Positions 1-12,204 of a stretch of DNA of 64,000 nt are shown one piece after another (the stretch's first letter is position 1; every line of letters starts with the position of its first letter). The notes under the pieces are model-generated. The model had not been told where the DNA came from, did not search any database, and saw only the letters and a list, made by a program, of their open reading frames with translations. Source of the DNA: Panaeolus papilionaceus (taxonomy: Eukaryota > Basidiomycota > Agaricomycetes > Agaricales); contig JADNRZ010000006.1 of NCBI GenBank assembly GCA_015501605.1, positions 186,001 to 250,000 of the forward strand. Reading direction: 5' to 3'. A program made the position numbers and the translations under genes.

Positions 1-828
1 GCTCCTGGGGCAAATGAAGATGAAAGTATTGCCTCTGTTCCTTCGGAATCCAACCACCACACAACCCAGGATATCACAGGGCATGAGCAATACGGGGTTC
101 ATAGCAAAGGAGGCATGACGAAGCGTTATCGGATAAAGGAAGCCTTGTCGGAAAGTGGGATAGATGGTGATGCGTTGCAAGCTGCTGAGCTGGATCTGGT
201 TATATTCTCCGCCATACCTCGCATAATCAAGTAAGTTTATGCATTGCTCGTGGTATTCGACGATCTGAACAGTATACAAGCAAAATGCATGATGCATCCT
301 TCGCAGGCGCTATCTCGATTTCGGCCTTGCGAATGATGAACGTCTTGTTGAAGCAGTTTATCATGGATGTCGTTCGTTGCCTCATCATTACCAAAGAACA
401 GGAGAACAGACTAAAAGGTAAGCTCAAAGTGTGGAAGAATGACGAAGAAGAGGTGGGTTGAGGTTGGTTTCTTTCAGATATTAATCTTCTGAAGCTGTTC
501 TCACCAGATAACTGTTGAAAACGTCGCTGAATGCCTGCAAGTGCTTGGCTTTTACATATCCTCAGACGAGCATGAAGATCACTCTTCGTCCTCTTCCTTG
601 GAAACGCCAGTCGGGTTTGATGGTCAAACCGCGGGGAGTTCTTTGCAAAACTATCAATCTATAATGCTCCCACCATTTCCTGCAGGGAGCGTCCAAGATG
701 ACGGTGATTCTGCCAGCATAGGAAGCGACAGCGACTCGGATGACTCAGTACGGGATGCACAGCAGGACAAGGAGGACGAGGAGGCTTCTCTGCTGTATGA
801 AAGAGAGCTATGGTCAAATGTTTGCTGA
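1..828 (+). CDS. 3' end of an unidentified acidic C-tail protein (partial)
   Basis: Only the C-terminal part is inside the window; the 5' end lies off the left edge. The reading frame is open from base 1 to a donor at 231. An exon at 307-417 continues it in phase (AAG codon split), and a third exon from about 495 runs to the TGA at 826-828. The first two joins give a helical segment with IFSAIPRIIK and DERLVEAVYHGCRSL. The tail is rich in Ser, Asp and Glu (GSDSDSDDSV and later EDEEASLL). The acceptor before the third exon is the weakest call: phase and stop codons leave AAG at 492-494, not the better-looking TTTCAG upstream. I do not recognise the family; the acidic tail is compatible with a nuclear or chromatin protein, but that is a guess. 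It converges on the oxidoreductase gene that ends at 929. Confidence 0.6.
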
Positions 829-928
829 ATTTATACATCTACACTACCTGTACTCCGATGGTAATAACATACTTAGACTAAGGACATACATACATTTTCA
901 TAAAATTGTAATAATACGCAGTTCAACT

Positions 929-2344
929 TCACAGCTTGGATTTTTCTGCATGCTTCTCGTCCCGTACTCTGACGATTGCTTTACCCCATGTTTCTCGCTT
1001 CTCCAGTGCCTCGAGGCCCTTTACGAGACCTTCCAAGGTGAATATTTCTTCATAGATCACGGGTTGCACTTGACCAGAGGCAAACATGCTAAGATTTGGG
1101 TATTTACGATTAGGTATTCGGTGAACACATGTACAAGGGGTTGGACAAATAGACTCACGATAGGATGTTTTGCCACACAACGGGGATTCTACTGGGCTCT
1201 TTCACTATGACAGCACTTGCATTAATGGATGCATAGACGGGAGCAGTCGGGAAGACTCACAAGTATAAGCACCCCAATGCAACCCTACTAACGAGATATT
1301 TTTGAGCAGGACGAGATTCATAGGTACCTATAGTAGTGTTATTGATGTCATGAACATGCAGTGTCGCAGGATGGCCACTGACCTTCTCGATCGTTCCTGC
1401 AGCAAATCCAATGACGAGAGCCCGACCCTTCCAGGCAATGCACTTGAGGGCATCTATATTCTGATGTTAGGTTATGGGGCTTATTTTATCGCAAATGACT
1501 AGACTTGCCGTTGATAAGGCCAACTGGGTCGTAAATGACGTCTACTCCCTTGCCTTTGGTGAGAGCAAGGACCTCTTTCTGCCAACCGGGCTTCGAATAG
1601 TTGACTCCATAGTCTGCGCCTCCGTATTTTTTGGCAATCTCCAGCTTCTCAGCAGATCCAGCGGCAGCAATGACATTAGCACCAAGAGCTATGTAGGGTC
1701 GGTGAGACGAGACAAACAACGAGTGCCGTAAACTTACCCTTGGCAATTTGAACTGCTGCAATTCCTACTCCTCCTGCGGCCGCTGTAACAAGTACCCATT
1801 CACCTACAGAGCAATGAGTACTCCATAAATTCCAAAACTTGCCACCCTGACAGTCGATACTTACCTTTCTTAAGTTCAGCCCTGCCCACAAGGGCTTCAT
1901 AACTTGTGGGCCATGTAACAAATAAACCAGCCCCTTGATCGAAAGAAATGTTGTCCGGTAGGTTTATAAGATCGGCAGCATTGGTCACAATCTTGTCTGC
2001 AAAAGATCCCAGCTGTGCGCCAAAGACGCGTTGTCCGTGTCGCAAGTTAGAACCTTCAGGGATTGGCGAGTCATCCGCAATCTTTCCAGCGAATTCAGTA
2101 CCCAGAATGAAGGGTAGTGGGGGCTTGTTTTGATATTTCCCTTGTGCTTGTAGGATCTAAGATTTCGTCAGTATCCCTCGAGGTACACGCTGGTAGAAGT
2201 GTTTGTACATACATCAAAAAAGTTGAGTCCAGCACTGTAAACATCAACCAGAACCTGGCCTTTTCCTGGTTTGGGCACTAGGACATCAGTCGACAACGAG
2301 ACGTTGGATGGGTGGGTTAGTTCTTTGATGACGAAGGCGCGCAT
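929..2344 (-). CDS. Zinc-independent MDR quinone oxidoreductase-like protein
   Basis: A medium-chain dehydrogenase/reductase of the quinone oxidoreductase type, expected to reduce quinones or other electrophilic carbonyls with NADPH. The spliced product reads from a GroES-like N-terminal domain (PKPGKGQVLVDVYSAGLNFF) through an LGTEFAG-like segment to the Rossmann nucleotide-binding motif AAAGGVGIAAVQIAK. The catalytic-domain C-terminus follows (AGTIEK joined to VPMNLVLLKNISLVGLHWGA). At least six short introns are needed; those after TIEK, after GAYT and before MFASGQVQP were checked for phase. The start is the ATG at 2342-2344 because MRAFVIKEL matches family N-termini; an in-frame ATG eight codons upstream (2368) is an alternative. 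The cysteines that bind zinc in alcohol dehydrogenases are absent, as expected for this subgroup. It resembles the quinone oxidoreductase-like protein 2 branch, but the substrate cannot be read from sequence. Confidence 0.85.
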
Positions 2345-2600
2345 TTTACAGGAAAATGTTTGACACAAGGGTGGAAAGTGGGTGAGGGAAGATGTTCAGA
2401 GGAGCGAGGCTCAGGTTGCATTATAAGATGTGCCCAGAGTGTTAAGCGAACCCCCATAACCGGTCTCTTGAATTACCCGGTCACACACTAGCCAAGTCTC
2501 ATGCATACTAAACTTACTATTATGAACGAAATCAATAGCAAAATAAAGCAATGGGATGGTAGCTAGAACTATGGGAATAACAGTAAATACAAATATCTCA

Positions 2601-5600
2601 TCAAGCAGAAATGTCAGTAGGTGGTATTTTACAATCGTCGTGAAATCCATAACCCATTCTCGATATCGTGACCCCCCGTAAACGCGACGACTGGTCCTTA
2701 ATGGAGGAAAGTGGTAGACGGCAGTATTGACATATACCGTTGGCAGAAGTCCACCCGCAGCTTCTCTCTTGTGCCAGCTCGGAGAGGGAATCGTACAAGT
2801 CTCGTTTTACGAGTTGCTTGACCATCACCAAGAGGTCTTCATCTGACCGATACGACTCAAGTATACCAGTAAGGATGATACGGAATTCAGTGTAATGTGA
2901 GCCCAGTGCAGATGGTGTTGAGTTAACAAGACGTTTGAAGAGATGGGGAAGAGAGATCGCGGTGGTAGAAGTAATAGAGACAAGTGCGCCGAACGTTTGT
3001 TGGACAAATGAACGAAGCTTGGCGAGCATTGAGTCGACAGATTCACTTGCTTCGAATGAAGTTATGGAGCTGGAAATCACTTGGATCGTTTGAATTTGTC
3101 CATGCAAAAGGGAGAACCACATATCCTCCAGGGGCACCACTGGTTCGGACTCGCCAGACCTCTCCATACAAATCTCCCTGCCAACTGAGGATATGGCTTG
3201 TAGGGCAGCCACTTGATCGTCACAGTTTGCATAATTCGACGATATCACAAGCTTTCTGATCTCCTGAGAGACAAGATTTTGGAAAGTATTCGCCTTTTCC
3301 AGGGATCCTTGGGGGTCACCTTGCCAGTTGATGGCCCAAACAACGGCATTGTAGACCCTATTCGATTCACATAGAGAGAGAACTTCGGAGTAATCAAATG
3401 TTTCAGGCGGGACCGCTTGAAGGGTGGATATGATTTGATCTGGATGATAGCGACATTGGAGAGAGAAGAAGAGCTGGCGAGATTGTAAGGAAAGGTGGTG
3501 GGACGGGGCGATTTTGTTTGAGGAGTCATCAGCACTTGGGATCATAAGACTGTAAAGGTATTCGTAACGACTGTTATCGGCGTCAGACTGGCGCTCCAAA
3601 ATCTCGAGAGCCCTATCATGCATGCTAGGTACCATCTTATCGATGAGAGCTGCCGTTCCGCGTAGGTCCATATTCAGGAAGCGAGGAAGAGCATCAGACA
3701 CGGTGTCTAGCAGTTCCGGTGCAATGATGCCTGATTTTGAACGAGCAAGCTGCAGAACCTCTTCAACTTTGTCCAAAACATCTAATGGATTGTACTCTGG
3801 GTCATTGACAAAGGTCGACAACAGTTTGCTCCAAGCTCCGTCATGGTAGTGCCATGACCTCAGGATACGATAGAAGCCGGCGTCCTCGAAAATAGAAATG
3901 ACTTTTTCGATGTCGTGCGGATTGTAAACGGAGAGAAGATATTCAGCTGCGAGTTGCCGATCTTCTCGGGTTTGAGTGTCTGGATTTTGCGCAAGGCTGA
4001 TGAGGATGTTATGTAGTGTGCTCGGAGCCATTTGAAGAAATAGAAACTGCGGGTACTTTGGGACGTTGCGGGCTACAAAAATTTGAATCATAGTCTTGTC
4101 GGATTGAGGGAGTTGTGGTGACGAAAGGATTTCGAGGAGCACGCGAACTATCACGAGTCTGTTAATATCTTGGGATTCATCGTCGTTTAAGTACGCGTCT
4201 TCGAAAGCTATGTCTAAGGTGTGCAGGAACGATTCCGAATCAAAGGACAAGAGTTGCCGGGCATACGGGTATGTCGGTTCACTTCCTCCATCTTCGTCAG
4301 ACGTCAATACCAGCTTGCCTTCAGGACCCGGTGGCCAAATCGTTGAGCGTCCAAAAAATAGAAACTTGTAAAGATCCTTTTTTGCGCGAAGGGCGTCTCC
4401 GTTGTCCAAAGGCTCCTCGCTGGGATAGGTGAGGCCCGAAAGGATGTTTGCTAGGTAAGGGTAGACCTTATATGCGCTCATAATGGAAGACTCTATGACG
4501 TCGTCGGGTTCTGGCGCTACTTCGCCTTTGAGAATGCACTCGTGCTGATGACGTCGAAATTGCTGGACAGATCGAATGAGGCCCATCATCTCCACAACAG
4601 GCGACACGTAATCCTTTAGCGCTCTCGTAAATATGTAAATCAGGGCATCATAGAGAGCGTATTTTTGGCAAAGTCGTAGAGCCTGGTTGAGGTCCAAACA
4701 GGAAGGGTCCATATGCCAAATAATTCGCTCGACCTGTTCAGGTTGATTATCCTCTTCGTAAAGGGCCACAAGCTTCTGGGTGATTCGAGGGGGCACAAAA
4801 TGAATTTCCTTTCCAACGACAAAAGGTTGCAGTTGGCGAAGGTAGATGGGTGTTATCCCGTTTTCTTCGTATTTTTGGTAGAGATCTTCAAAAAGGAATT
4901 CGTAGTCGTCCATTGCGAGAGATGCCCGACAGCATGCAGCTACAAGCTCTTCAAAAAGGTCTGTCCGATCCACGCCACGACCATCTGGGGTAATGTGCGT
5001 ATGGTCTCTCATCCTCTCCTCCGAGAACGCATATCGAGATGAAGCATTCATAAGACTTTTGAGTTTGTCGCCAATAACTTGTTTACGTTGGATGGGGTCC
5101 TTGGGAAGGTTATTCCTGTTGCCAGGCGCTTCATCAAGATAATAAGAGCGTGTAAGCTCGATTGCCTTCAGAAATTCCCCTGCCTGCACAAAACCAAGAA
5201 TACGATCCGCCCACGTCAATAAAGTAGCCACCCTAATGTGATTACGTAGCTGACATAGTCTGAGATAATGTTTCTTTTTTAGAGTCAATAAAAAACATAC
5301 CAACATGATAACTTTCCCCTTGTAAGAGCGTACAGAATGTGATATGAGCCCGTTTTCCGGCTCGTCGTAGCTTTTCCGTGGACCTTTGGTATATGGCGAG
5401 AATTGTGCATGTGCGTCAAATGCTGATGTTTCTACTAGCTGCGCCAATTGTGTGTCATACACGCAAAGTTTGTTTTGTAACACAAAAAAAAATTGCTGAA
5501 TTTTGTTGAGGAATGAAAGCGCAAACAAAGAGTATTGAGAGAACTCACATAATGGTTCAACCATTGAAGGGCCAAGATATCACTTTCCGCCTGATATTTT

Positions 5601-7447
5601 GTGGCAGCCTGGAACCCAACAACTTCTACATCAATTGTACTGGATTTGCCTGTCTTTGAGTTCTTGACAACTTGTTGGACTTTGGAGACTGTCAGCTTGA
5701 TCAGACTAAGAGTGTTTCCCCATGTAAAGGCCAAGGTTGGTGCGGTGACCTCTCGAGTTCCAGCCTGACCAATATCATTGGCCGAGTTCGAGATAGTAAC
5801 GCTGGGAAACCAGGAAACACTTCCAATTTTCTTCGAATCTCTCGAAGACGCTGTCGATTGGTCGCGAGGTATTTTGAACCAAGTACGAGGCGTGGGTTTG
5901 AGACCAACAACGACAAGTTTAGATGGTGTAAGTAGAGCGACGATGTGATGATCGTCAATAATGTGAGTATTCGTTCCCAGTGGCAGTGGAGCCATGGATA
6001 AGATGGTATACCGTTGCTTTTGTTGTTGGTCAGTTTGGGACAGTGCTGACTGAGTGCCTCGAACCAGGCCGTGTGATGATGGAACAGCTGGGTAGCGACC
6101 TAAAATACGTAGAATATCTGTTGCCTCGATAAACAGGACTTTCCCAAGCGAATGGAAGAATGCTAAACCATGGTCATCGGCGGATACAAGAGCGGTGTGC
6201 CGTCCAGCGATGAAACCAACGTTAACAATCTTGGAGCCTTCCAAATGGCCTTCTTTCCTCCCGGAAGCTACAGCCGTTAGACTAGTAGGGGGAACAGTTC
6301 GAACAGGTGCCTTGGGCACCTTGAGGTTGAAAAGTTGGATAAAGCCAGTAACATGACCCGATGCGATGAAAGTGTGATCATGCGAAAGCGCCAGAGCCGT
6401 AACCGCACCAACAGAAACATCTAACATAGGCAATGAGAGAAACCAACAAAGTATATCCAACCAAGTACGACCTTACCGTAGGGTTCACAAACGCAAACGA
6501 AGGATTGCTGAAAATCATGAACTATGATTTTTCCTGTGCTGGTTCCAACACATATAAGACCATTCGAAACCAATGTTGTAGGTGTGCCGTTGTCCAGGGT
6601 ACCGAGAATTGTGGTGGCTTTGCGCGACATGTCGGGGAATATGCGCTGGTTAATGACGTTAAGATCTGTAAACTTGAAGACCTGATGGGAGGGCGCAGTG
6701 TTTTCAGCATTGGAAGCGTCATCTTGTGCTTGGTTCACTTTAAAATTGGAGGTAGAAGAGGAGCGCGACAATGATGAGAAGTGAGAAGGGGAGGGAGAGA
6801 ACCCATCGAATATATGTGAATGTGAGGTGACACCACTGCCATTAGACACGTCCCGAGAAGACTGAGGGGTGAAGGAGCGAAGTCTCGAGATGTTTGGATG
6901 CAGGAATGGCTTTCTATACAAGAATGGGGATTCTTTAGGAGGGTGGTTAATAATAATGTCGGAATTTAGGGGAGATGATGAGGTGAAGCGGTCGCTGTCT
7001 TCATCCTAGTACATATATTAGCAACACGAAATGCATCGGAAGAACGTTATAAGAGTTCCCTACCGATGGTGTTGTTGGTCGAGATTTAATAGCTTTAGCT
7101 TGTTCATTGAACGAGATGGGTTCATCCTCTGGTAGAAGTGCATGCCTCGAAAGAGCTGCTTCATCGTCATCGTCGTTATCTGTCTCTAATACGTCTTTAA
7201 GCTGTTCTCGATAGCCAGCTGAAGAACCAGCATCTACGCCATCATACACAAATCCCTCGTTTTCATCCGAGTTATCGTCTGTTAGTCCTTCATGTGTGCC
7301 TGGATGGGGTAGGTCAGAGCCTAAACTGTCTTCCTCAAACAGTTCATCCATATGGGTTGAATAATCTCCGTAGTGAAACTCTTCATCTTCGTTGTCAGAG
7401 TGCTGAGAGGTCTCCTCGTCCGAGAGGAAGTCTCTCAATTGAGACAT
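2601..7447 (-). CDS. VPS8: CORVET complex subunit Vps8
   Basis: A large (about 1,500 residue) endosomal tethering protein. Vps8 is the Rab5-binding subunit specific to CORVET, which tethers early endosomes before fusion. The N-terminus (from the ATG at 7447) is acidic and disordered. A beta-propeller follows: GLICVGTSTGKIIVHDF and, after an intron near 6,425-6,480, VTALALSHDHTFIASGHV. After introns near 5,460-5,555 and 5,234-5,300 comes one long alpha-solenoid exon of about 2.6 kb with clathrin-repeat-like helices. The C-terminus holds a RING-like CQYC pair and a later FHDDC. Vps41 has the same order of domains but is much shorter and lacks the acidic N-terminal extension, so Vps8 fits better. 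The C-terminal zinc finger looks reduced compared with a full RING. A CACGTG box lies 89 bp upstream of the start. Confidence 0.88.
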
Positions 7448-7535
7448 GACCCCAAAGGAATTGGAATAAGAGACCGTTCGAGTTGAGTCGAGCAGCGTTG
7501 AGCACTGAGTATAGCCAACTCAAGACATCCGGAGT

Positions 7536-7541
7536 CACGTG
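7536..7541. promoter_or_regulatory. CACGTG E-box upstream of VPS8
   Basis: A perfect palindromic CACGTG in the spacer between the Cti6-like gene end and the VPS8 start, 89 bp upstream of the VPS8 ATG. The context is TCACGTGT. Similar boxes precede four other genes here. In fungi bHLH factors such as Cbf1 bind this core; which factor acts here is unknown. Confidence 0.45.
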
Positions 7542-7712
7542 TCATACATCTAAACCCCCCTGTCCAAAGCAACAAATTAATCATTGAAAGGGTGAATAAA
7601 CTCCGTAGCAACTATTTTAAAGACGACAAGTGTCCGTAATTCTACAAGTAATAGTATAAACAATAATGGTTCCAACTCGAATAAATAGAATACAAAAACA
7701 AGATGTTAACAT

Positions 7713-9757
7713 TTACGAATTGGTATTTGTACGACGATCTCGACTCTTCGCCCCAGGTCCAAATTTTTCCTGGAAGCCAATGAGCTCTTCCATGAGTTCC
7801 TCCATCATCTTCATAGTTTGCGTTGACATTTCGAGGCTAGGGTATAGCTGGGAATTCGTCCTTGCGGGCGTGCTTTGTTGGTTTGGTGGCTGATCGACTT
7901 CCATAGCAGTTGTACCATCTGAGGTGCTGTCAGGTTCTTCCAACTGAGGTTCGCGTAGTGCGACTTCTAGAGCCTGTCTACGGCGACCGCGATCCAATGC
8001 ACTCGCCTGCTCACGACCGACCCACTCTACTAAGGCGCGCACACGCTTGTTCATGTCGCCCACACTCATTCGCTTCGCAGGCCACTTGACTTTGACCCCT
8101 CTTTCCATTGTCCGATCAGTACTGTCTGCTCTTGCAGCGGCACCAGAAATTGCAATACTAGAGCGGACTTCAAGGGGCTGTGGAACGTCTGTGGGGAGTA
8201 TGTGCTCGAGGTGGGAGAGATAGTCGGGCAAATTCCATGACGTGAAAAGGGTCTGTTGGGATACAGCATAGGCGTGGGTGTTGCGGTAGGCTCGAGCGTC
8301 TGCAGCTGTCGAAGTGTGTGTCCCTGAGGCTTGATTTCGTTTGAGGCCATGTTCCTGCGTAACTGGCGCTGATCCATGCGAGATGGAATGTGATAAGGGT
8401 GGTCTCTTGGGTGCGTTTGTGGCTTTCGGGCGCGAACTATTGCCTTGACGCTTGTTGACTGCATTGCCGAATGTGCCACAAGCTTAGTGTATCAGTTTAT
8501 AGCAAAATAATAATAATCTACGAACCTTCATCCGGTTCTATAGTTACTGGTTCACTTCCTGCTGCTGTTTTACGACTACCCCCTCCTCCAGCCCTCTTTT
8601 GCTTGGTGGTAGGTGGTTTGGGTGGCGGAGGTAATGGGGGCGTCTCTGTAGAAATGGGCGGAGCACTTTGACGATCTGACGACGTTGAAGCAGAGCGTGT
8701 CCGCTTTTTGTTGGCACTACAAGCAGTATTAATTTCGTCCTTACAGGGGTAAAGAAACGACTCACAGGTCCTCAATTGAGCGTTTGCGTTTCTTTTTCAA
8801 AGCATCCGTTTCTGGTGGGTGTGAGGTTCTCTCGGTCGGATGTACTTCGTTCACAGCAGCGGCTTCCGCCGCAGTGGCTTCTATAATCTCTTTAAGGCTT
8901 TCATCAAAAGCTGCATCTCGACTATTCATGGTGTTGCGGCGCTTGGATGCTTGTTTGGAAAGATGGGAAGGTGAATGAGAGCGCGATACGCGAGAATTCG
9001 CTGGGTGGTCGGAACGAGACGTAGCAGATGTTTGACGAGCAGGTCGTTTCGTTTTCCTATAAGCCGTCCCACGTCAGCATATCTAGGTAGGCAGTTAAAG
9101 AGATGATTATTACCTGACGAGGTCGGTGTGAAGGTCAGGGCGACATTCTTCACAGTAATAGTCATCATCGTGAACTTGGTCCTCGGACAGATAACCCATG
9201 CAAAGGCCATGCTGCCAGACCTTACAAGTCTCACATTGCACCATGAACTCTCCAGCGTCGGGATCATCCTCTGGTGTGTGGGAAGCTGCGGTCAACACAT
9301 GAACGTGTGTAGGAATTGGGCGGGACGACTTACCAGTGCTACCACAAATACATCTAGTGATACCTTGATCGTCTTCGTCGTTGTATTCTAATGGAGGGAG
9401 GTCGATGGATGCAGAATCGGCATCCTGGTTGTTGCTCGACATTGCTTGTTTATCCTTGTCTTTTTCCTTTTCCTTCCCTCGACGCTTCGGCTTTCCATTG
9501 ACACCATTGTTGGAACCTGTCGAAATTGTTGAGGGTGTTGGTTGAACTTTTTGATCCTCTGGAACATCATCGTAGTCTTCTTGTTTGAGTCGCTTGTTTC
9601 GACTACTTGAGGAAGTTGTGCGCTGTTTCTCTCTGGGTGGTTGGTCTGAGTCTGGAGATTTCGAGGTGCTGGCGGATATTGATGGAGCTGAGCGACGAAC
9701 TGAACGACGTGTTTCTCTTGGTGATAGTGGTGGACCCATGCTAGCTGAGTGTGCCAT
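7713..9757 (-). CDS. PHD-finger protein, Cti6-like (Rpd3L-type HDAC complex candidate)
   Basis: A basic, low-complexity nuclear protein with one PHD finger near residues 140-200. The Cys4-His-Cys3 pattern is visible as CICGSTG, then after a short intron MVQCETCKVWQHGLCMGYL and YYCEECRPDLH. Such fingers usually read methylated histone H3 tails. The rest is rich in Lys, Arg, Ser and Pro. The C-terminal exon (7713-8470) contains a conserved-looking block, SQQTLFTSWNLPDYLSHLE, followed by ADMNKRV-like helices and ends in a coiled-coil-like MKMMEELMEEL stretch. The order (PHD, basic linker, C-terminal block) is that of Cti6, a subunit of the Rpd3L histone deacetylase complex, but I rank that as inference from architecture. 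Start at 9757 is the first ATG of the open frame. The gene is divergent from ILV1, with 292 bp between the two ATGs. Confidence 0.78.
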
Positions 9758-9859
9758 TGTTTAAAATTTTAGTTGTGAACTTGGTCAAAGTTCAAGGTTA
9801 AGTAGTAAAATCCTTATAATAACAACATAAACATCTTAGACTTGACCTTAACCCTTCAA

Positions 9860-9878
9860 TGTCACCCTGTGTGTGACA
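9860..9878. repeat. TGTCAC/GTGACA inverted repeat in divergent promoter
   Basis: TGTCAC at 9860-9865 and GTGACA at 9873-9878, with a 7-bp spacer, about 170 bp upstream of the ILV1 ATG and 100 bp upstream of the PHD-finger gene. A further TGTCAC occurs at about 9905-9910. Dyads of this type can be dimeric transcription-factor sites; no factor is assigned. Confidence 0.3.
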
Positions 9879-9940
9879 AGCTATCTCGTGACTTGTTATA
9901 ATTATGTCACACAACAAATCAATTCAATTCATGATCATTC

Positions 9941-9995
9941 CCGAAATCCGAAATTTCAATTTCTATATAAATAGACCTTTCATTTTGGATTTCGG
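9941..9995 (+). promoter_or_regulatory. ILV1 core promoter: TATA-like box inside a 9-bp inverted repeat
   Basis: TATATAAATAG at 9964-9974 lies 76-86 bp upstream of the ILV1 ATG. It is framed by a perfect 9-bp inverted repeat: CCGAAATCC at 9941-9949 and GGATTTCGG at 9987-9995. The left arm is itself part of a tandem CCGAAAT-CCGAAAT. The position around the TATA-like box suggests a control site or RNA/DNA hairpin affecting initiation. The motif is not the CCG-N4-CGG of Leu3, so no regulator is named. Confidence 0.45.
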
Positions 9996-10049
9996 ACTTG
10001 TACTACTCCAGTTCTCTTACTACTCGACTGATTTGTTTCTTATTCTCAA

Positions 10050-12018
10050 ATGGCTCCAGCGGCTACTATCGAGTATGCTTCAGATGCACCTCAACCCCTA
10101 TCGTATCCTCGTCTAGCCAAACATCATTTGTTATCTTCTGACACTCCTGATTATCTCCGCCTCATTCTAACGTCAAAGGTATATGAGATATTGAAGGAAA
10201 CACCCCTGGTTTTAGCCACAAACCTTAGTGCAAAACTAGGTAACCAAATATGGCTCAAGCGAGAGGATTTGCAGGAAGTGTTCAGCTTCAAAATCAGGGG
10301 GGCTTACAACTTTATGGCAAGCCTTAGTGAGGAGGAGAGGTGGAAAGGCGTCATTACGTGCAGCGCTGGTTAGTGTGCGTACTTACGCGACTGGGAATAT
10401 GACACCGACATTCATACACAACATAAAATCATTCTAGACAGTTTATCGTCTAATTTTTAACAACCTTGGGCTTCCAGTTACTGACAGTTTCTTCTGCTGC
10501 AGGCAACCACGCTCAGGGTGTTGCTTTATCCGGATCTCGATTGGGAATTCCTTGCACAATTGTTATGCCTCAAGGCACTCCCGATATCAAAGTCCGTAAC
10601 GTGTCGCGTCTGGGTGCTAAGGTCATACTTCACGGTCTTGATTTCGATGAAGCAAAAGCTGAATGTGCTCGGTTGGCCGCACTGCACGGCCTTGCATTTG
10701 TTCCTCCGTATGATGACCCGTTGGTTATCGCCGGTCAAGGAACGGTAGGAATGGAAATTCTCAAACAACTCCCTGATTCTGACCGATTGGATGCTGTTTT
10801 TGCGTCTGTCGGTGGTGGAGGGCTCGTTGCAGGAATTTGCGAATATGTCAAGCGGATTGGCAACCCCAATACTCGGGTTATGGGTGTGGAGACTCCTGAC
10901 GGAGATGCAATGGCCAGAAGCCTGGAAAAGGGGGAACGCGTTACATTGCGAGAAGTTGGGCCTTTCAGTGATGGCACCGCAGTAAAAATAGTTGGAGAGG
11001 AGCCGTTCCGAATCTGCAAGAACCTGCTCGATGGGGTCATCAAAGTGGATAATGATGCCATTTGCGCATCCATCAAGGATATCTTTGAAGGTAACTTGGT
11101 TGATCTTGTTCATTCCGATGGTATTGAACATTGTCCTCTAGAAACACGTTCTATCACCGAACCAGCAGGTGCTCTAGCACTCGCTGGACTTAAGCAATAT
11201 ATCCTCCAAAACAATTTGATTGGCTCTCAAAAGAAGTTCGTGGCCGTTGTTAGTGGCGCCAACATGAACTTCGATAGGTTGCGGTTCGTCGCAGAGCGAG
11301 CGGAACTTGGTGAAGGTAGGGAAGCTTTGCTGAGCGTCGAAATCCCAGAGCGGCCTGGAAGGTAAGAGATTTGGCTCTTTACTTTGGGCACATCTGATCA
11401 TTCACGTTATTCAGTTTCATTGCACTGCATTCCATTATCCACCCCAGAGCTGTGACCGAGTTCATTTATCGGTATAATGTCTGCGGGGACAGGGCAATTG
11501 TCCTTCTTTCGTTCAAGCTTCAATCCTCAGCCAGACAAGCCGAAGTAGCTGAAGTCCTCGCAGCTCTGGAAGCTGCAGACATGAAAGGCTATGACATCAG
11601 TGAGGATGAACTAGCAAAGAGTCATCTCCGCTATATGTTTGGAGGTGCACAAAAGGTTCCGCATGAGCGCGTATTCCGCTTCGGTACGTCATTCCTGTGC
11701 TTGTTTGACGGTTAAAAGTTAATTACTTCATTAGCCTTTCCTGAAAGACCAGGAGCCCTTCGCAAGTTCTTGTTGGGTCTTCAACAAAGATGGAACATAT
11801 CCCTGTTTCATTACAGAAACCATGGGGGAGGTATGTCTGGTTAAATCATCGAAGATGTATGGGAATTCACCCTCTTTCAAGATCTTGGCAAGGTACTTGC
11901 CGGCATCCAAGTGCCTGGAGATGAATCGAAAGAGTTCGACCAATTCCTAGAAAGCCTGGATTACGGGTTTGTTGAAGAAACAGAAAATACCGTATATAAG
12001 CGATATCTCCAGGGATAA
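10050..12018 (+). CDS. ILV1: Threonine dehydratase (threonine deaminase), PLP enzyme
   Basis: Converts L-threonine to 2-oxobutanoate and ammonia, the first committed step to isoleucine, normally in mitochondria. Six exons (10050-10368, 10503-11090, 11142-11361, 11415-11683, 11735-11830, 11882-12018) join in phase to 542 residues. The PLP lysine is Lys81 in [10 protein letters not shown]. The phosphate-binding loop is [11 protein letters not shown], and [12 protein letters not shown] is the conserved wall of the active site. The C-terminal third ([15 protein letters not shown] and [15 protein letters not shown]) matches the two ACT-like regulatory units through which isoleucine inhibits and valine activates the enzyme family. 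No obvious basic, amphipathic mitochondrial presequence is seen in the first 30 residues, so targeting is uncertain. The third intron (11091-11141) is 51 nt, a multiple of three and free of stops, so retention would keep the frame. Confidence 0.95.
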
Positions 12019-12204
12019 AGTACTTGCTGGACCAAAAACCATAATGTAATCCATCTAAAAGTCTTTATGTAGAATATGATACATATCATAGATTTTTGGT
12101 AAAGGCCGTGAAGAGGGCCAAACTTCAGTGTGAGAAATGGTGCTGTACGACGTGCGGGTCAATGAAAGGCGTAGCCTCCAAAATATATCTGAACGAACCA
12201 ATGT

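Noticed and set aside
10526..11131. Long antisense frames across ILV1 exon 2
   Set aside because: No family features; they arise from codon bias of the sense gene.
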